Shown here in pieces: positions 45,433-59,404 of a stretch of DNA of 64,000 nt; the stretch's first letter is position 1, and each line of letters starts with the position of its first letter. The position numbers and the translations under genes are program-made. The notes below the pieces were generated by a model that saw nothing but the letters and a program-made list of their open reading frames with translations, ran no database searches and was not told where the DNA came from. The DNA is taken from the NCBI RefSeq assembly GCF_031191205.1, contig NZ_CP133470.1, forward strand, positions 751,501 through 815,500, in the 5' to 3' direction. The stretch comes from Haemophilus parainfluenzae ATCC 33392 (GTDB lineage: Bacteria; Pseudomonadota; Gammaproteobacteria; Enterobacterales; Pasteurellaceae).

Positions 45433-47088
45433 ATGACAGGCGCACAACTCATTATCGAATGTTTAAAAGCGCACGGTGTAACCGATCTTTTCGGCTACCC
45501 AGGCGGGGCAATCATGCCAACCTATGATGCCATCTATGACTCAGGTCTTGACCATCTCCTTTGTCGTAACGAACAAGGTGCCGCAATAGCTGCGATTGGT
45601 TATGCGCGCTCTACTGGCAAAGTCGGCGTTTGCGTGGCAACCTCTGGCCCAGGTGCAACCAATTTAATTACCGGTTTAGGCGATGCCTTTGCTGACTCTG
45701 TACCAATCGTGGCATTTACTGGCCAAGTGGCTGCTCCCCTTATCGGTACCGATGCTTTCCAAGAAGCCGATGTTTTAGGTTTATCTCTTGCTTGCACCAA
45801 GCACAGCTACATTGTGCAATCCATCGAAGAACTCCCCGAAATTATTGCCTCTGCTTTCCAAATTGCACAAAGTGGCAGACCAGGTCCAGTTCTCATTGAT
45901 GTGCCTCGTAATATCCAAGTGAGCGATGTACCTGAACATGTAAAACCTATTGTCAAACCAGTCGTAAAACCAACCGCACTTTCAGAATTAAAATTAACTG
46001 AAGCAAAAGCATTATTGGCGCAAGCAAAAAAACCGGTGCTTTATGTAGGCGGCGGTGTAGGTATGGCGAAAGCCACACAAGCGGTCAACAAATTCCTACA
46101 AATCACCAAAATGCCATCCGTTTCAACATTGAAAGGTTTAGGCTCAATTGACCCAACCGATCCCGTTTATATGGGCATGATTGGTATGCACGGCACAAAA
46201 GCCGCAAACGTTGCCGTACAAGAATGTGATTTATTGTTAGTGTGCGGTGCACGTTTTGATGACCGTGTGACCGGTAAATTAGACAGTTTTGCGCCACACG
46301 CCAAAGTGATCCATTGTGATATTGATGCAGCAGAAATCAACAAACTCCGTGTGGCAAATGTTGCTCTTCAAGGTGATTTAATTCAAGCCTTAGAGGCTTT
46401 AAGTATCCCGCTTGAGATTAATGATTGGCGAGCACACATTCAAGCATTGAAAGCCAAACTCGATTTCACTTATATTGACAATGCAGGCAGCCGACCGATT
46501 GACCCTTGGTCGTTGCTCAACACGCTTTCTCAGCGTAAACCACAAAATGCGGTGATTTGTACCGATGTGGGCCAACACCAAATGTGGTCTGCACAACATA
46601 TGCGCCATTTCGCACCAGAAAACTATATTACCTCCGCGGGTTTCGGCACCATGGGATTTGGTTTACCTGCAGCGGTAGGCGCGAAAAAAGCACGCCCTCA
46701 TGATGAAGTGATTTTGGTAACAGGCGATGGTTCATTGATGATGAACATTCAAGAATTAGGCTCAATCAAACGTGGCAAATTACCGGTAAAAATTTTGCTG
46801 TTAGATAACCAACGCCTTGGTATGGTGCGTCAATGGCAAGACCTTTTCTGGAACAAACGCCGTTCAGAAACCATTTTAGAAGATAACCCTGATTTTGTGA
46901 TGTTGGCAAAAGCCTTTGATATTCCAGCTGAACGCATTGAACAAGCTGACGAAGTAGATGAAGCGCTTAATCGCTTATTAAATAGCGAAACCGCTTATTT
47001 GTTACAAGTATGCATTCCACCTGATGAATGTGTATGGCCATTAGTCCCACCGGGTGCGTGCAATGCCGATATGTTGGAGGAAATTTAA
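45433..47088 (+). CDS. ilvG: Acetolactate synthase II large subunit
   Basis: A 551-residue TPP- and FAD-dependent enzyme, the first common step of valine, leucine and isoleucine synthesis. [13 protein letters not shown] and the TPP-activating glutamate in [15 protein letters not shown] are near the start; the TPP-metal site is [17 protein letters not shown] to LLDNQRLGM (about 432-460). The partner ilvM follows two bases later, so it is the IlvG type and not IlvI or IlvB. No ilvL-type leader peptide rich in branched-chain residues was found upstream. Confidence 0.95.
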   Translation: MTGAQLIIECLKAHGVTDLFGYPGGAIMPTYDAIYDSGLDHLLCRNEQGAAIAAIGYARSTGKVGVCVATSGPGATNLITGLGDAFADSVPIVAFTGQVAAPLIGTDAFQEADVLGLSLACTKHSYIVQSIEELPEIIASAFQIAQSGRPGPVLIDVPRNIQVSDVPEHVKPIVKPVVKPTALSELKLTEAKALLAQAKKPVLYVGGGVGMAKATQAVNKFLQITKMPSVSTLKGLGSIDPTDPVYMGMIGMHGTKAANVAVQECDLLLVCGARFDDRVTGKLDSFAPHAKVIHCDIDAAEINKLRVANVALQGDLIQALEALSIPLEINDWRAHIQALKAKLDFTYIDNAGSRPIDPWSLLNTLSQRKPQNAVICTDVGQHQMWSAQHMRHFAPENYITSAGFGTMGFGLPAAVGAKKARPHDEVILVTGDGSLMMNIQELGSIKRGKLPVKILLLDNQRLGMVRQWQDLFWNKRRSETILEDNPDFVMLAKAFDIPAERIEQADEVDEALNRLLNSETAYLLQVCIPPDECVWPLVPPGACNADMLEEI

Positions 47089-47089
47089 G

Positions 47090-47308
47090 ATGAACCAATA
47101 TACTTTTGACTTGATCGCTCAACATCGCCCAGAGGTTTTAGAACGTGTATTACGCGTAATTCGTTTACGTGGTTTCACAGTGACTAATATGGATATGATC
47201 TTGGTAGACACCCAAGTGCAGTTAAAAATCACTGTAAAATCTGACCGCACTTTTGATTTGTTGGTGAATCAGTTGGCGAAGTTACCGGATGTGATTGAAA
47301 TTAAGTAA
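47090..47308 (+). CDS. ilvM: Acetolactate synthase II small subunit
   Basis: A 72-residue ACT-domain regulatory subunit (YTFDLIAQHRPEVLERVLRVIRLRGFTV). GGAGG lies 9 bases before the ATG at 47090, inside the end of ilvG; longer readings within ilvG were not used. IlvM stabilises IlvG and in E. coli makes the enzyme insensitive to valine. A decayed copy of its C-terminal end lies at 48028-48099. Confidence 0.93.
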   Translation: MNQYTFDLIAQHRPEVLERVLRVIRLRGFTVTNMDMILVDTQVQLKITVKSDRTFDLLVNQLAKLPDVIEIK

Positions 47309-47320
47309 AGGAACTTAAAA

Positions 47321-48019
47321 ATGAAAAAGCTATTTACTTTTATTTTTCTGTTGTCAACAATCGTTTTGGCTGCTTGCTCGTCACGTTCGTCATCAACAAC
47401 ACAAGAGCCCATTGAGATGTTTATGTTTGGTCAAGATTGCAAGCTTTTTGTCTTTACCGATAAAGAAAGTTTTGAACTCTGTAGCTCTAGCGTCTCTGAT
47501 TTATCGACATTTTTGAATAGCCCCTATGCCAAAGCGATTGAAAAAGTCATACCAGTTTTCCTTATCGATGAAGAAGACAAAAAGGTTTCTGCAAGATTAA
47601 CATTGTATGTGCGAGCAGATAACTTAACGGAAAAACAACGTAATGAGTTATTAAAGAAATTTATGTTCCAAGAGACAACCGAAACGGTTAAAAAGAAATT
47701 ACAGGAACGTTATAGTATTTCACCTCAGTTTAATATTTATAGTATAACTTACGAGGCAGAAGGTGTTAGCCGACAATATGAACATCGAAATGAACTGCTG
47801 GCAAAATATAAACTTGCAAAACCGATTATGGCAACAGTGGACCGATATTATGGTAGTAAAGTTAATACCTCTTCGTATTCTGATGATGATAAAACTATTA
47901 ACCCACTGACTATTTTAACCGCATCATTATGGTTTCCGGTTGCGATGTTAACTTGTTTGGGTGACAAAGATTCAAGCCCTGGATTCGGTGCATTGTTTGA
48001 TCCTTGCCCATTCCGTTAA
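47321..48019 (+). CDS. Lipoprotein of unknown function, copy 1
   Basis: A 232-residue protein with a lipobox (IVLAAC, cysteine at residue 19). The mature part contains FLNSPYAKAIEKV, a region resembling the second copy (ARLTLYVRADNLTEKQRNELL), NELLAKYKLAKPI and a hydrophobic stretch near the end (LTILTASLWFPVAMLT) before a cysteine-containing tail. No family was recognised. AAGGAAC precedes the ATG, 12 bases after the ilvM stop, so it is read from the ilvGM transcript. It has no evident role in amino acid synthesis. Confidence 0.8.
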   Translation: MKKLFTFIFLLSTIVLAACSSRSSSTTQEPIEMFMFGQDCKLFVFTDKESFELCSSSVSDLSTFLNSPYAKAIEKVIPVFLIDEEDKKVSARLTLYVRADNLTEKQRNELLKKFMFQETTETVKKKLQERYSISPQFNIYSITYEAEGVSRQYEHRNELLAKYKLAKPIMATVDRYYGSKVNTSSYSDDDKTINPLTILTASLWFPVAMLTCLGDKDSSPGFGALFDPCPFR

Positions 48020-48027
48020 ATAGCAAT

Positions 48028-48099
48028 AAAGTGCGGTTAAAATTCATAGTTAAAAACAATCACACTTTGGATTTATTAGTGAAGCGGTTGGGAAAATAA
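48028..48099 (+). pseudogene. Decayed copy of the ilvM 3' end
   Basis: Read in frame 1 this stretch encodes a peptide containing HTLDLLVKRLGK and then a stop (TAA at 48097-48099). The intact ilvM ends with RTFDLLVNQLAK plus seven residues. The DNA around both also aligns (AGTGCRGTTAAAA). The fragment lies directly upstream of the second lipoprotein, just as ilvM lies upstream of the first, so the unit of ilvM end plus lipoprotein was duplicated in tandem and the ilvM piece has since decayed. Confidence 0.75.
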
Positions 48100-48122
48100 C
48101 TGAAGATTATGAAGGTAAAAAA

Positions 48123-48758
48123 ATGAAAAAAATGCGTTTATTTATTGGGATGTTGATAGCTACGTTTTTATTGGGCTGTGTAACAGCAGATCAACAATAT
48201 AAAGAATTATCATCAAAAAAAGAAGTGATCAAATCTTTCTTTATTGCTGACAATCAGATTTATGCTATTGGGCAACTTAATAGTTATCAATTTAATAGTA
48301 AAGATAATGGGAATACAGCTCAATTAATTAAATTACTTGAGTCACCTTATACTAAAAATATTTCTTCTGTGAAGATTGATGAGATAAGAAAAAATGTTAA
48401 AACCAATGAAGTAGAGGCATTCTTATCAATATATTTTAACCACCAAAATTTAACAAAAGCTCAACTTGATGAACTTTATAATATAAATTCTCCTTATAGA
48501 GATGGACGTAGAATGTTTTTTTCAATGAATAATGGAAATCTTGTTGATATAAAAAATAAAAATGAGATTTTGCAAAAGGCTAAACTTATTCAGCCATTAG
48601 AAACAAAATATGTAGAGTTTAGCAATGAAAAAGAAATTAGTATTAATAAATTGAACAAAGAAGAGGCTGCACTTTCAGCTATTATTATTCCTTTTGCCAT
48701 CATAGGGCTACCATTTGCAATCGTTGAGAAAGTTCTTACGACTGTTACGTATCCGTAA
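48123..48758 (+). CDS. Lipoprotein of unknown function, copy 2 (paralogue)
   Basis: A 211-residue protein with a lipobox (FLLGC, cysteine near residue 19). It shares with copy 1 the pattern of LLESPYTKNISSV, AFLSIYFNHQNLTKAQLDEL, NEILQKAKLIQP and a hydrophobic stretch before the end (LSAIIIPFAIIGLPFAI). Sequence similarity is low but the order of elements is the same, so the two are diverged paralogues. The base composition is more AT-rich than that of the ilv genes. AAGGTAAAAAA precedes the ATG. The function is unknown. Confidence 0.78.
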   Translation: MKKMRLFIGMLIATFLLGCVTADQQYKELSSKKEVIKSFFIADNQIYAIGQLNSYQFNSKDNGNTAQLIKLLESPYTKNISSVKIDEIRKNVKTNEVEAFLSIYFNHQNLTKAQLDELYNINSPYRDGRRMFFSMNNGNLVDIKNKNEILQKAKLIQPLETKYVEFSNEKEISINKLNKEEAALSAIIIPFAIIGLPFAIVEKVLTTVTYP

Positions 48759-48798
48759 GGTACATGGATTTTTAATATAAACAAAACAATGTGATATC

Positions 48799-48831
48799 TG
48801 TAGAGGCAAATGTATGTGATTTGTCCCTACA
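48799..48831. repeat. REP-like inverted repeat before ilvD
   Basis: TGTAGAGGCAAAT and ATTTGTCCCTACA pair with two mismatches around a short loop. There is no T-run, so it is not an obvious terminator. It resembles the small palindromic intergenic elements common in related genomes; whether it recurs elsewhere could not be tested. Confidence 0.45.
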
Positions 48832-48887
48832 CTGTGAAATACAGAAGCTATATTTAGCAATAAATTTACTACCTGGAGAGATTATTT

Positions 48888-50726
48888 ATGCCAAAACTAC
48901 GTTCAGCGACCAGTACTCAGGGTCGTAATATGGCGGGTGCACGTGCCTTATGGCGTGCAACAGGGATGAAAGAAAATGACTTTGGTAAACCGATTATTGC
49001 GGTGGTGAACTCTTTCACCCAATTCGTACCTGGGCATGTTCATTTAAAAGATATGGGACAACTGGTTGCAGCTGAAATTGAAAAAGCTGGCGGCGTAGCA
49101 AAAGAATTCAATACCATTGCGGTAGATGATGGTATCGCGATGGGCCACGGTGGGATGCTTTATTCTTTACCAAGCCGTGATTTAATCGCAGATAGCGTGG
49201 AATATATGGTTAATGCACACTGTGCTGATGCGATGGTGTGTATTTCCAACTGTGACAAAATCACCCCAGGAATGTTAATGGCAGCAATGCGTTTGAACAT
49301 TCCAACTATCTTCGTTTCAGGCGGCCCAATGGAAGCGGGTAAAACAAAATTATCTGATCAACTTATTCGCTTAGATTTAGTGGATGCGATGATTGAGGCG
49401 GCAGATCCAAATGTAAGTGATGAGCGTATTGATGCGATTGAGCGCAGCGCTTGCCCAACCTGTGGTTCTTGCTCAGGAATGTTTACCGCAAACTCTATGA
49501 ACTGCTTAACGGAAGCCTTAGGTTTATCTTTACCGGGCAATGGCTCGATGTTAGCGACCCATGCTGACCGTAAAGAATTATTCTTAAAAGCTGGTCGTCA
49601 AATTGTTGAGCTTTGCAAACGCTATTACGAGCAAGACGATGAAAGCGTATTGCCACGTTCAATCGGCACCTTTGAAGCTTTTGAAAACGCTATGAGCTTA
49701 GATATTGCGATGGGTGGTTCAAGTAATACCGTTTTACACTTATTAGCGGCTGCTCAAGAAGCGGGTGTAGATTTCAAAATGGCGGATATTGACCGCTTAT
49801 CACGCGTTGTGCCTTGCTTAAGCAAAATTGCACCAAACACCAATAAATACCACATGGAAGATGTGCACCGTGCAGGTGGCATTATGGGCTTATTAGGTGA
49901 ATTAGATCGTGCAGGTTTAATCCATCGCGATACCAAAACCGTATTAGGAACAACACTAGAAGAACAATTAAATCAATACGATATTATTCGCAATAAAGAC
50001 GAGGAATTACACAAATTCTTCCGTGCCGGACCTGCAGGTATTCGTACCACGCAAGCCTTCTCACAAGATTGTCGTTGGGATAGCGTAGATGATGACCGTG
50101 TAAGTGGATGTATCCGTAACAAAGAAAATGCCATTTCTCAAGAAGGTGGTCTAGCGGTATTGTTCGGTAACATCGCTAAAGATGGTTGTATCGTAAAAAC
50201 GGCGGGTGTAGATGAGTCTATCTGGAAATTTACCGGTCGAGCAATCGTATTTGAAAGCCAAGAAGATGCGGTAGCCGGTATTTTAGGTAGCAAAGTGAAA
50301 GAAGGTCATGTAGTAGTCATTCGCTACGAAGGTCCAAAAGGCGGCCCAGGTATGCAAGAAATGTTATACCCAACCAGCTATTTAAAATCCATGGGCTTAG
50401 GTAAAAAATGTGCTTTATTAACAGATGGTCGTTTCTCTGGTGGTACATCTGGTTTATCTATCGGTCACGCTTCACCTGAAGCGGCTTCTGGCGGTGCGAT
50501 CGGCTTAGTATATGATGACGATATTATCGAAATCGATATTCCAAATCGTGCGATTAATCTCAAAATCAGCGATGAAGAATTAGCAAAACGCCGTACCGAG
50601 CAAGATGCCAAAGGCTGGCAACCAGCTAACCGTGAACGTGAAGTGTCTTTTGCATTAAAAGTATTTGGTCACTTTGCAACATCTGCGGATAAAGGTGCTG
50701 TGCGTGATAAAAGTCTATTAAAATAA
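48888..50726 (+). CDS. ilvD: Dihydroxy-acid dehydratase
   Basis: A 612-residue iron-sulfur enzyme, the third common step of branched-chain amino acid synthesis. Cluster cysteines are in [12 protein letters not shown] (about residues 120-131) and [19 protein letters not shown] (about 190-208). [18 protein letters not shown] is the conserved C-terminal motif. CTGGAGAG precedes the ATG. It is downstream of the ilvM/lipoprotein block on the same strand. Confidence 0.97.
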   Translation: MPKLRSATSTQGRNMAGARALWRATGMKENDFGKPIIAVVNSFTQFVPGHVHLKDMGQLVAAEIEKAGGVAKEFNTIAVDDGIAMGHGGMLYSLPSRDLIADSVEYMVNAHCADAMVCISNCDKITPGMLMAAMRLNIPTIFVSGGPMEAGKTKLSDQLIRLDLVDAMIEAADPNVSDERIDAIERSACPTCGSCSGMFTANSMNCLTEALGLSLPGNGSMLATHADRKELFLKAGRQIVELCKRYYEQDDESVLPRSIGTFEAFENAMSLDIAMGGSSNTVLHLLAAAQEAGVDFKMADIDRLSRVVPCLSKIAPNTNKYHMEDVHRAGGIMGLLGELDRAGLIHRDTKTVLGTTLEEQLNQYDIIRNKDEELHKFFRAGPAGIRTTQAFSQDCRWDSVDDDRVSGCIRNKENAISQEGGLAVLFGNIAKDGCIVKTAGVDESIWKFTGRAIVFESQEDAVAGILGSKVKEGHVVVIRYEGPKGGPGMQEMLYPTSYLKSMGLGKKCALLTDGRFSGGTSGLSIGHASPEAASGGAIGLVYDDDIIEIDIPNRAINLKISDEELAKRRTEQDAKGWQPANREREVSFALKVFGHFATSADKGAVRDKSLLK

Positions 50727-50737
50727 TTTCTAATTAT

Positions 50738-50763
50738 TCCTCCTCTCTTTTATGAGAGGAGGA
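50738..50763 (+). terminator. Stable hairpin between ilvD and ilvA
   Basis: TCCTCCTCTC pairs perfectly with GAGAGGAGGA around a 6-base loop just after ilvD. No T-run follows, so it may protect the upstream message or lower ilvA expression instead of ending transcription. Confidence 0.5.
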
Positions 50764-50813
50764 TAAAAACAAAGAAAAAATTAACCGCACTTCATCATAA
50801 CAAATTAAGTATC

Positions 50814-52355
50814 ATGAAAAATCTACTTACCAATCCTCAACCCTCTCAATCGGATTACATTAACGCGATTGTCAAATTTGGCTCCAGAGTATATGAAGCC
50901 GCTACCGTAACCCCGCTACAAAAAATGGGCAAATTATCTGATCGCCTACATAATAATATTTGGATTAAGCGTGAAGACCGACAGCCAGTAAATAGCTTTA
51001 AACTGCGTGGCGCCTATGCAATGATATCCAGCCTTTCTGATGAACAAAAACAGTCAGGTGTCATTGCTGCTTCTGCGGGTAATCATGCTCAGGGTGTTGC
51101 TTTATCAGCAAAACAGCTTGGATTAAAAGCATTAATTGTTATGCCACAAAATACACCGAGTATCAAAGTGGATGCAGTTCGCGGTTTTGGTGGTGAAGTG
51201 TTGTTACATGGAGCCAATTTTGATGAAGCCAAAGCTAAAGCCATTGAGCTTTCAAAATCTAAACATATGACATTTATCCCGCCTTTTGATCATCCATTGG
51301 TTATTGCTGGTCAAGGTACATTGGCGATGGAAATGCTCCAACAAGTTGCTGATTTAGATTATGTCTTTGTGCAAGTTGGTGGTGGTGGCCTTGCGGCTGG
51401 CGTAGCCATTTTGCTCAAACAATTTATGCCGGAAATTAAAGTCATTGGTGTCGAGTCCAAAGATTCAGCTTGTTTGAATGCAGCCTTAGAAAAGGGTGAA
51501 CCTACAGATCTAGCACATGTTGGGCTATTTGCCGATGGCGTAGCAGTAAAACGTATTGGTGATGAAACATTCCGTTTATGTCAAAAATATTTAGATGGTA
51601 TGGTATTGGTAGACAGCGATGAAGTTTGTGCGGCAATGAAAGATTTATTTGAAAACGTGCGTGCTGTCGCAGAGCCATCTGGTGCCTTAGGATTAGCTGG
51701 TTTGAAGAAATACGTGAAACAAAACAATTTGGAAGGCAAAAATATGGCGGCAATTCTATCTGGCGCCAACCTTAACTTCCATACATTGCGTTATGTTTCA
51801 GAACGTTGTGAAATTGGTGAAAACCGTGAAGCTTTATTGGCGGTAACGATGCCTGAACAACCAGGCAGCTTTTTAAAATTTGCTCATGTCATCGGAAACC
51901 GTGCAGTAACAGAATTCAGTTATCGTTATGCAGATAATCAAAAAGCCTGTATTTTCGTTGGTGTGCGCACGGCTAATGAAGCTGAAAAAGCAGAAATTAT
52001 TGCTGATTTAACGAAAAATGGCTTTGATGTAGAAGATATGTCTGATGATGATATTGCGAAAACTCACGTGCGTTATTTAATGGGTGGACGAGTTTCTAAT
52101 CATCATGAACGACTTTATAGCTTTGAATTTCCAGAACAAAAAGGCGCTTTACTTAAATTCTTAGAAATTTTGGGTAAACGTTGGAATATTTCATTATTCC
52201 ATTATCGTGCACATGGAGCTGATTACGGTAATATTCTTGCGGCTTTCCAATTAGGCGAAAAAGATAACGCAGAATTTGAAAAAGCTTTAGCTGAACTCGG
52301 CTATGTTTATGAAGATGTGAGTGAAAGTAAAGCGTATCGATATTTCTTACGATAA
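50814..52355 (+). CDS. ilvA: Biosynthetic threonine deaminase
   Basis: A 513-residue PLP enzyme that converts threonine to 2-oxobutyrate for isoleucine. The PLP lysine is in PVNSFKLRGAYAM (about residue 62), the phosphate loop is VGGGGLAAGVA, and AEPSGALGLAG is typical. The C-terminal third has two ACT-like domains (ALLAVTMPEQPGSFLKF and YSFEFPEQKGALLKFL) for isoleucine inhibition and valine activation. The ribosome site is weak. It follows ilvD as in other gammaproteobacteria; ilvE is not present in this window. Confidence 0.96.
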   Translation: MKNLLTNPQPSQSDYINAIVKFGSRVYEAATVTPLQKMGKLSDRLHNNIWIKREDRQPVNSFKLRGAYAMISSLSDEQKQSGVIAASAGNHAQGVALSAKQLGLKALIVMPQNTPSIKVDAVRGFGGEVLLHGANFDEAKAKAIELSKSKHMTFIPPFDHPLVIAGQGTLAMEMLQQVADLDYVFVQVGGGGLAAGVAILLKQFMPEIKVIGVESKDSACLNAALEKGEPTDLAHVGLFADGVAVKRIGDETFRLCQKYLDGMVLVDSDEVCAAMKDLFENVRAVAEPSGALGLAGLKKYVKQNNLEGKNMAAILSGANLNFHTLRYVSERCEIGENREALLAVTMPEQPGSFLKFAHVIGNRAVTEFSYRYADNQKACIFVGVRTANEAEKAEIIADLTKNGFDVEDMSDDDIAKTHVRYLMGGRVSNHHERLYSFEFPEQKGALLKFLEILGKRWNISLFHYRAHGADYGNILAAFQLGEKDNAEFEKALAELGYVYEDVSESKAYRYFLR

Positions 52356-52360
52356 AAAAT

Positions 52361-52392
52361 AAAAAGAGCGGTCAAAATAACCGCTCTTTTTT
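52361..52392. terminator. Bidirectional terminator between ilvA and atpC
   Basis: AAAAAGAGCGGT and ACCGCTCTTTTT form the stem between convergent genes with A/T runs on both sides. Confidence 0.85.
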
Positions 52393-52404
52393 ATTATCAT
52401 TAAC

Positions 52405-52833
52405 TTATCGTTTTGATTTAACGAGTTTTTCAGTAAGTTCGTAAGCACGAAGTTTCGCCAACTCTTTAGAAAGTTTAGCTACAAGTAAATCATGATCCAC
52501 ATCAACAGCGTGATTCACAATATTTTCTTCCGCTTTACGTTTTGCTTCACGAATACGATCTGCATCTAACTCGCTACCGCGAATTGCAACATCGGCAAGT
52601 ACCGTTACTACTTTAGGTTGAACTTCTAAAAAGCCACCTGAAACATAGATAACTTCTTCATTGCCATCTTCAAGGGTGAGTTTAACAATCCCTGGCTTAA
52701 TCGCCGTCATCAAAGGGGTGTGGTTTGGTAAAATACCAAGTTCACCTTCCACACCTGTTGCTTGGATTTGTTTCACAGCACCTTCAAAGATTTTTCGTTC
52801 TGCGCTGACTATTATTAGGTTAAATGTCGCCAT
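52405..52833 (-). CDS. atpC: ATP synthase epsilon subunit
   Basis: A 142-residue central-stalk subunit of F1: an N-terminal beta sandwich ([38 protein letters not shown]) and a C-terminal two-helix domain ([15 protein letters not shown]) that can inhibit ATP hydrolysis. It is the last gene of the atp operon, 30 bases after atpD. Confidence 0.97.
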   Translation of the reverse strand: MATFNLIIVSAERKIFEGAVKQIQATGVEGELGILPNHTPLMTAIKPGIVKLTLEDGNEEVIYVSGGFLEVQPKVVTVLADVAIRGSELDADRIREAKRKAEENIVNHAVDVDHDLLVAKLSKELAKLRAYELTEKLVKSKR

Positions 52834-52863
52834 TTTTGTTCTCCTTCAAATGACTTGAAGTGA

Positions 52864-55123
<2,260 letters not shown>

Positions 55124-55141
55124 CTTATTTCTCCGTTACTT

Positions 55142-56683
55142 TTACCACGCGCTGTTGGCTTTAAAGTTATCCAAAATCGTTTTCAATGATGCTTTAACTT
55201 CATCATTGTAATTGCCGGTTTTGGTCAATTCAGCCATAAACTCGCTGTGGTTACGGCGAGCGTAATCTAAAAGTGCGGCTTCAAAACTTGCAATTTTTTG
55301 CAATTCCACATCTTCTAAATAGCCAAACTCAACCGCGAAAAGCAACACAGATTGCTCTGCTACGCTAAGCGGTACATATTGTTTTTGTTTCAATAATTCA
55401 GTGACTTTTTCACCGTGAGAAAGTTGTTTGCGGGTAGCATCATCAAGGTCAGATGCGAACTGAGCAAACGCTGCTAATTCACGATATTGAGCTAATGCAG
55501 TACGGATACCACCAGCTAATTTCTTCACTACTTTAGTTTGTGCAGAACCACCCACACGAGATACCGAAATACCTGGGTTTACCGCTGGGCGAATACCAGA
55601 GTTAAATAAGTTAGATTCTAAGAAAATCTGACCATCGGTAATCGAAATTACGTTGGTTGGAACGAATGCTGAAACGTCACCTGCTTGAGTTTCAATAATT
55701 GGAAGAGCGGTTAAAGAACCGGTTTTTCCTTTTACTGCACCTTGAGTAAATTTTTCTACGTATTCTTCACTTACACGTGCTGCACGTTCAAGTAAACGTG
55801 AGTGTAGATAGAATACGTCACCTGGATAAGCTTCACGACCTGGTGGACGACGTAATAATAATGAAATTTGACGATAAGCAACGGCTTGTTTTGATAAGTC
55901 ATCGTAAACGATTAACGCATCTTCACCGCGATCACGGAAATATTCACCCATTGCACAACCAGCATAAGGCGCTAAATATTGTAACGCAGCTGATTCAGAT
56001 GCAGATGCCGCAACAACGATTGTATTTTCAAGTGCACCATGCTCTTCTAATTTACGCACTACGTTTGCAATAGTCGACGCTTTTTGACCAATCGCGACAT
56101 AGATACATTTAATACCTGAATCACGTTGGTTAATAATTGCGTCGATTGCTAATGCTGTTTTACCCGTTTGACGGTCACCGATGATTAACTCACGTTGACC
56201 ACGACCGATTGGAACCATAGAGTCAACCGCTTTATAACCGGTTTGTACAGGCTGATCAACAGATTTACGATCGATAACACCTGGTGCAATGACTTCAACA
56301 GGAGAGAAACCATCATTTTCAATTTCACCTTTACCATCGATTGGCTGGCCAAGTGTATTAACCACACGACCTAATAAACCACGACCAACTGGTACTTCAA
56401 GGATACGGCCAGTACATTGTACTTCCATACCTTCCGCTAAATCTGCGTAAGGGCCCATTACTACCGCACCAACAGAATCACGTTCAAGGTTAAGTGCCAT
56501 TGCGTAACGGTTGCCTGGTAAGGCGATCATTTCGCCTTGCATCACATCGCTTAAGCCATGAATACGAATAATCCCGTCACTTACAGAAACAATTGTCCCT
56601 GTATTACGGGCTTCGCTCACCACGTCAAATTGAGCGATGCGTTTTTTAATCAATTCACTAATTTCAGTTGAATTTAGTTGCAT
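55142..56683 (-). CDS. atpA: ATP synthase alpha subunit
   Basis: The 513-residue non-catalytic nucleotide-binding F1 subunit. The P-loop is [14 protein letters not shown] (about residues 169-182), and the arginine finger lies in [36 protein letters not shown]. It is of normal length for the family. Confidence 0.98.
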   Translation of the reverse strand: MQLNSTEISELIKKRIAQFDVVSEARNTGTIVSVSDGIIRIHGLSDVMQGEMIALPGNRYAMALNLERDSVGAVVMGPYADLAEGMEVQCTGRILEVPVGRGLLGRVVNTLGQPIDGKGEIENDGFSPVEVIAPGVIDRKSVDQPVQTGYKAVDSMVPIGRGQRELIIGDRQTGKTALAIDAIINQRDSGIKCIYVAIGQKASTIANVVRKLEEHGALENTIVVAASASESAALQYLAPYAGCAMGEYFRDRGEDALIVYDDLSKQAVAYRQISLLLRRPPGREAYPGDVFYLHSRLLERAARVSEEYVEKFTQGAVKGKTGSLTALPIIETQAGDVSAFVPTNVISITDGQIFLESNLFNSGIRPAVNPGISVSRVGGSAQTKVVKKLAGGIRTALAQYRELAAFAQFASDLDDATRKQLSHGEKVTELLKQKQYVPLSVAEQSVLLFAVEFGYLEDVELQKIASFEAALLDYARRNHSEFMAELTKTGNYNDEVKASLKTILDNFKANSAW

Positions 56684-56695
56684 CTTGTATTCCTC

Positions 56696-57229
56696 TTATA
56701 ATTGCAACTCATTTGCGAGACGAGTAAGTTGTCCACGACTACTTCCGTCAATCACAAAATCTTCTGTACGAATCACTACACCGGCAATCAGTGAGCTATC
56801 TACATTGCAATTTAATTTCACTTTGCGAGCTAATCTTTTTTCCATTGCAGCTGCAATTTTTTCGATTTGTGTTGCATTCAATGGTTGTGCAGAAGTTACT
56901 TCAACTTCTGCAATAGCTTGATGTTCTTCCACATAATGTTTAAATTCTTCAAACACGGTAGGAATCGCACTCAAACGCTTATTTTCAGCCATTAACCGAA
57001 TAAGATTTTGCCCATATTGATCCAATTGTTCGCCACAAATAGAAATTACTGTATCAGCTAATTTCTGTGCAGAAAGAGAACTACTTAAGTAAGCTTTTAC
57101 CGTTTCATCTTCAGCTACGGCTGCAGCAAAGCCTAACATTTCAGTCCATTTTTCGACCGCACTTTGTTCAATGGCAAAGTCGAATGCAGCTTTTGCATAA
57201 GGGCGAGCTATTGTAGTTAATTCTGACAT
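56696..57229 (-). CDS. atpH: ATP synthase delta subunit
   Basis: A 177-residue peripheral-stalk subunit: [15 protein letters not shown] at the N-terminus and the conserved C-terminal [28 protein letters not shown]. It joins b dimers to alpha subunits. It lies 12 bases after atpF. Confidence 0.96.
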   Translation of the reverse strand: MSELTTIARPYAKAAFDFAIEQSAVEKWTEMLGFAAAVAEDETVKAYLSSSLSAQKLADTVISICGEQLDQYGQNLIRLMAENKRLSAIPTVFEEFKHYVEEHQAIAEVEVTSAQPLNATQIEKIAAAMEKRLARKVKLNCNVDSSLIAGVVIRTEDFVIDGSSRGQLTRLANELQL

Positions 57230-57241
57230 AAGCTAAGCCTC

Positions 57242-57712
57242 TTATAACTCTGCAACTAATTTATCAATAATGTCATTGTTTGCCGCTTCATCAATAGAAC
57301 GACCCACAATTTTCTCAGCACCCGCTACTGCTAATGAAGCCACTTTAATACGTAATTCTTCTTGAACACGTTTACGTTCTGCTTCTACTTCAGCATAACC
57401 TTGAGCAATAATTTTTGCTTTTAGTTCTTCAGCTTCTGCCTTCACTTCGTCTAACACTTCATTGCGACGTTTATTCGCAGCATCTAAAATTTCTTGAGCT
57501 TGTACTTTTGCAGATAGAAGTTCTTGTTCAACAAGATTTTTAGTATCTGCTTGCTCTTTTTTCGCTGCTTCAGCTGACGCTAAGGCGTTCGCAATTTGGC
57601 TTTGACGTGTTTCAATCGCATTAATAATTGGTGGCCAAACAAACTTCATGCAGAACCACACAAAAAGTGCGAACGCAATAAGTTGACCAATCAATGTTGC
57701 ATTTAAATTCAC
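57242..57712 (-). CDS. atpF: ATP synthase b subunit
   Basis: The 156-residue peripheral-stalk subunit. One N-terminal span ([23 protein letters not shown]) is followed by a long charged helix (about 25-150) that dimerises in a right-handed coiled coil. CGGTGG-like spacing is absent, but AAGGAGGAC precedes the start. Confidence 0.97.
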   Translation of the reverse strand: MNLNATLIGQLIAFALFVWFCMKFVWPPIINAIETRQSQIANALASAEAAKKEQADTKNLVEQELLSAKVQAQEILDAANKRRNEVLDEVKAEAEELKAKIIAQGYAEVEAERKRVQEELRIKVASLAVAGAEKIVGRSIDEAANNDIIDKLVAEL

Positions 57713-57761
57713 AACGTCCTCCTTACTATGCTTGTTTTACGTTGATAAGCAAATAAGGTGA

Positions 57762-59265
<1,504 letters not shown>

Positions 59266-59297
59266 TATCTTATTTTTTAAAATACAAAAACTACCTA

Positions 59298-59325
59298 ATT
59301 ATACCCGTGCTACAAAGAGTTTCAA
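59298..59325 (-). promoter_or_regulatory. Sigma-70 promoter of the atp operon
   Basis: TTGAAA and TATAAT are 16 bases apart on the minus strand; the -10 is a perfect consensus. The predicted start is near 59291, 26 bases before the atpI ATG. Confidence 0.65.
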
Positions 59326-59344
59326 CTTTTAAACAGCTAAAAAA

Positions 59345-59360
59345 TGTTAAATAAATCACA
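59345..59360. promoter_or_regulatory. Candidate CRP site of the atp operon
   Basis: On the minus strand TGTGA-TTTATT-TAACA has one perfect half-site and one with a single change. Its centre is 61.5 bases upstream of the predicted atp start, the classic class I CRP position. Confidence 0.4.
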
Positions 59361-59404
59361 CTTTTAAAAATTTATTCACAAAATAACCATAAAATAAGTG
59401 TGTT

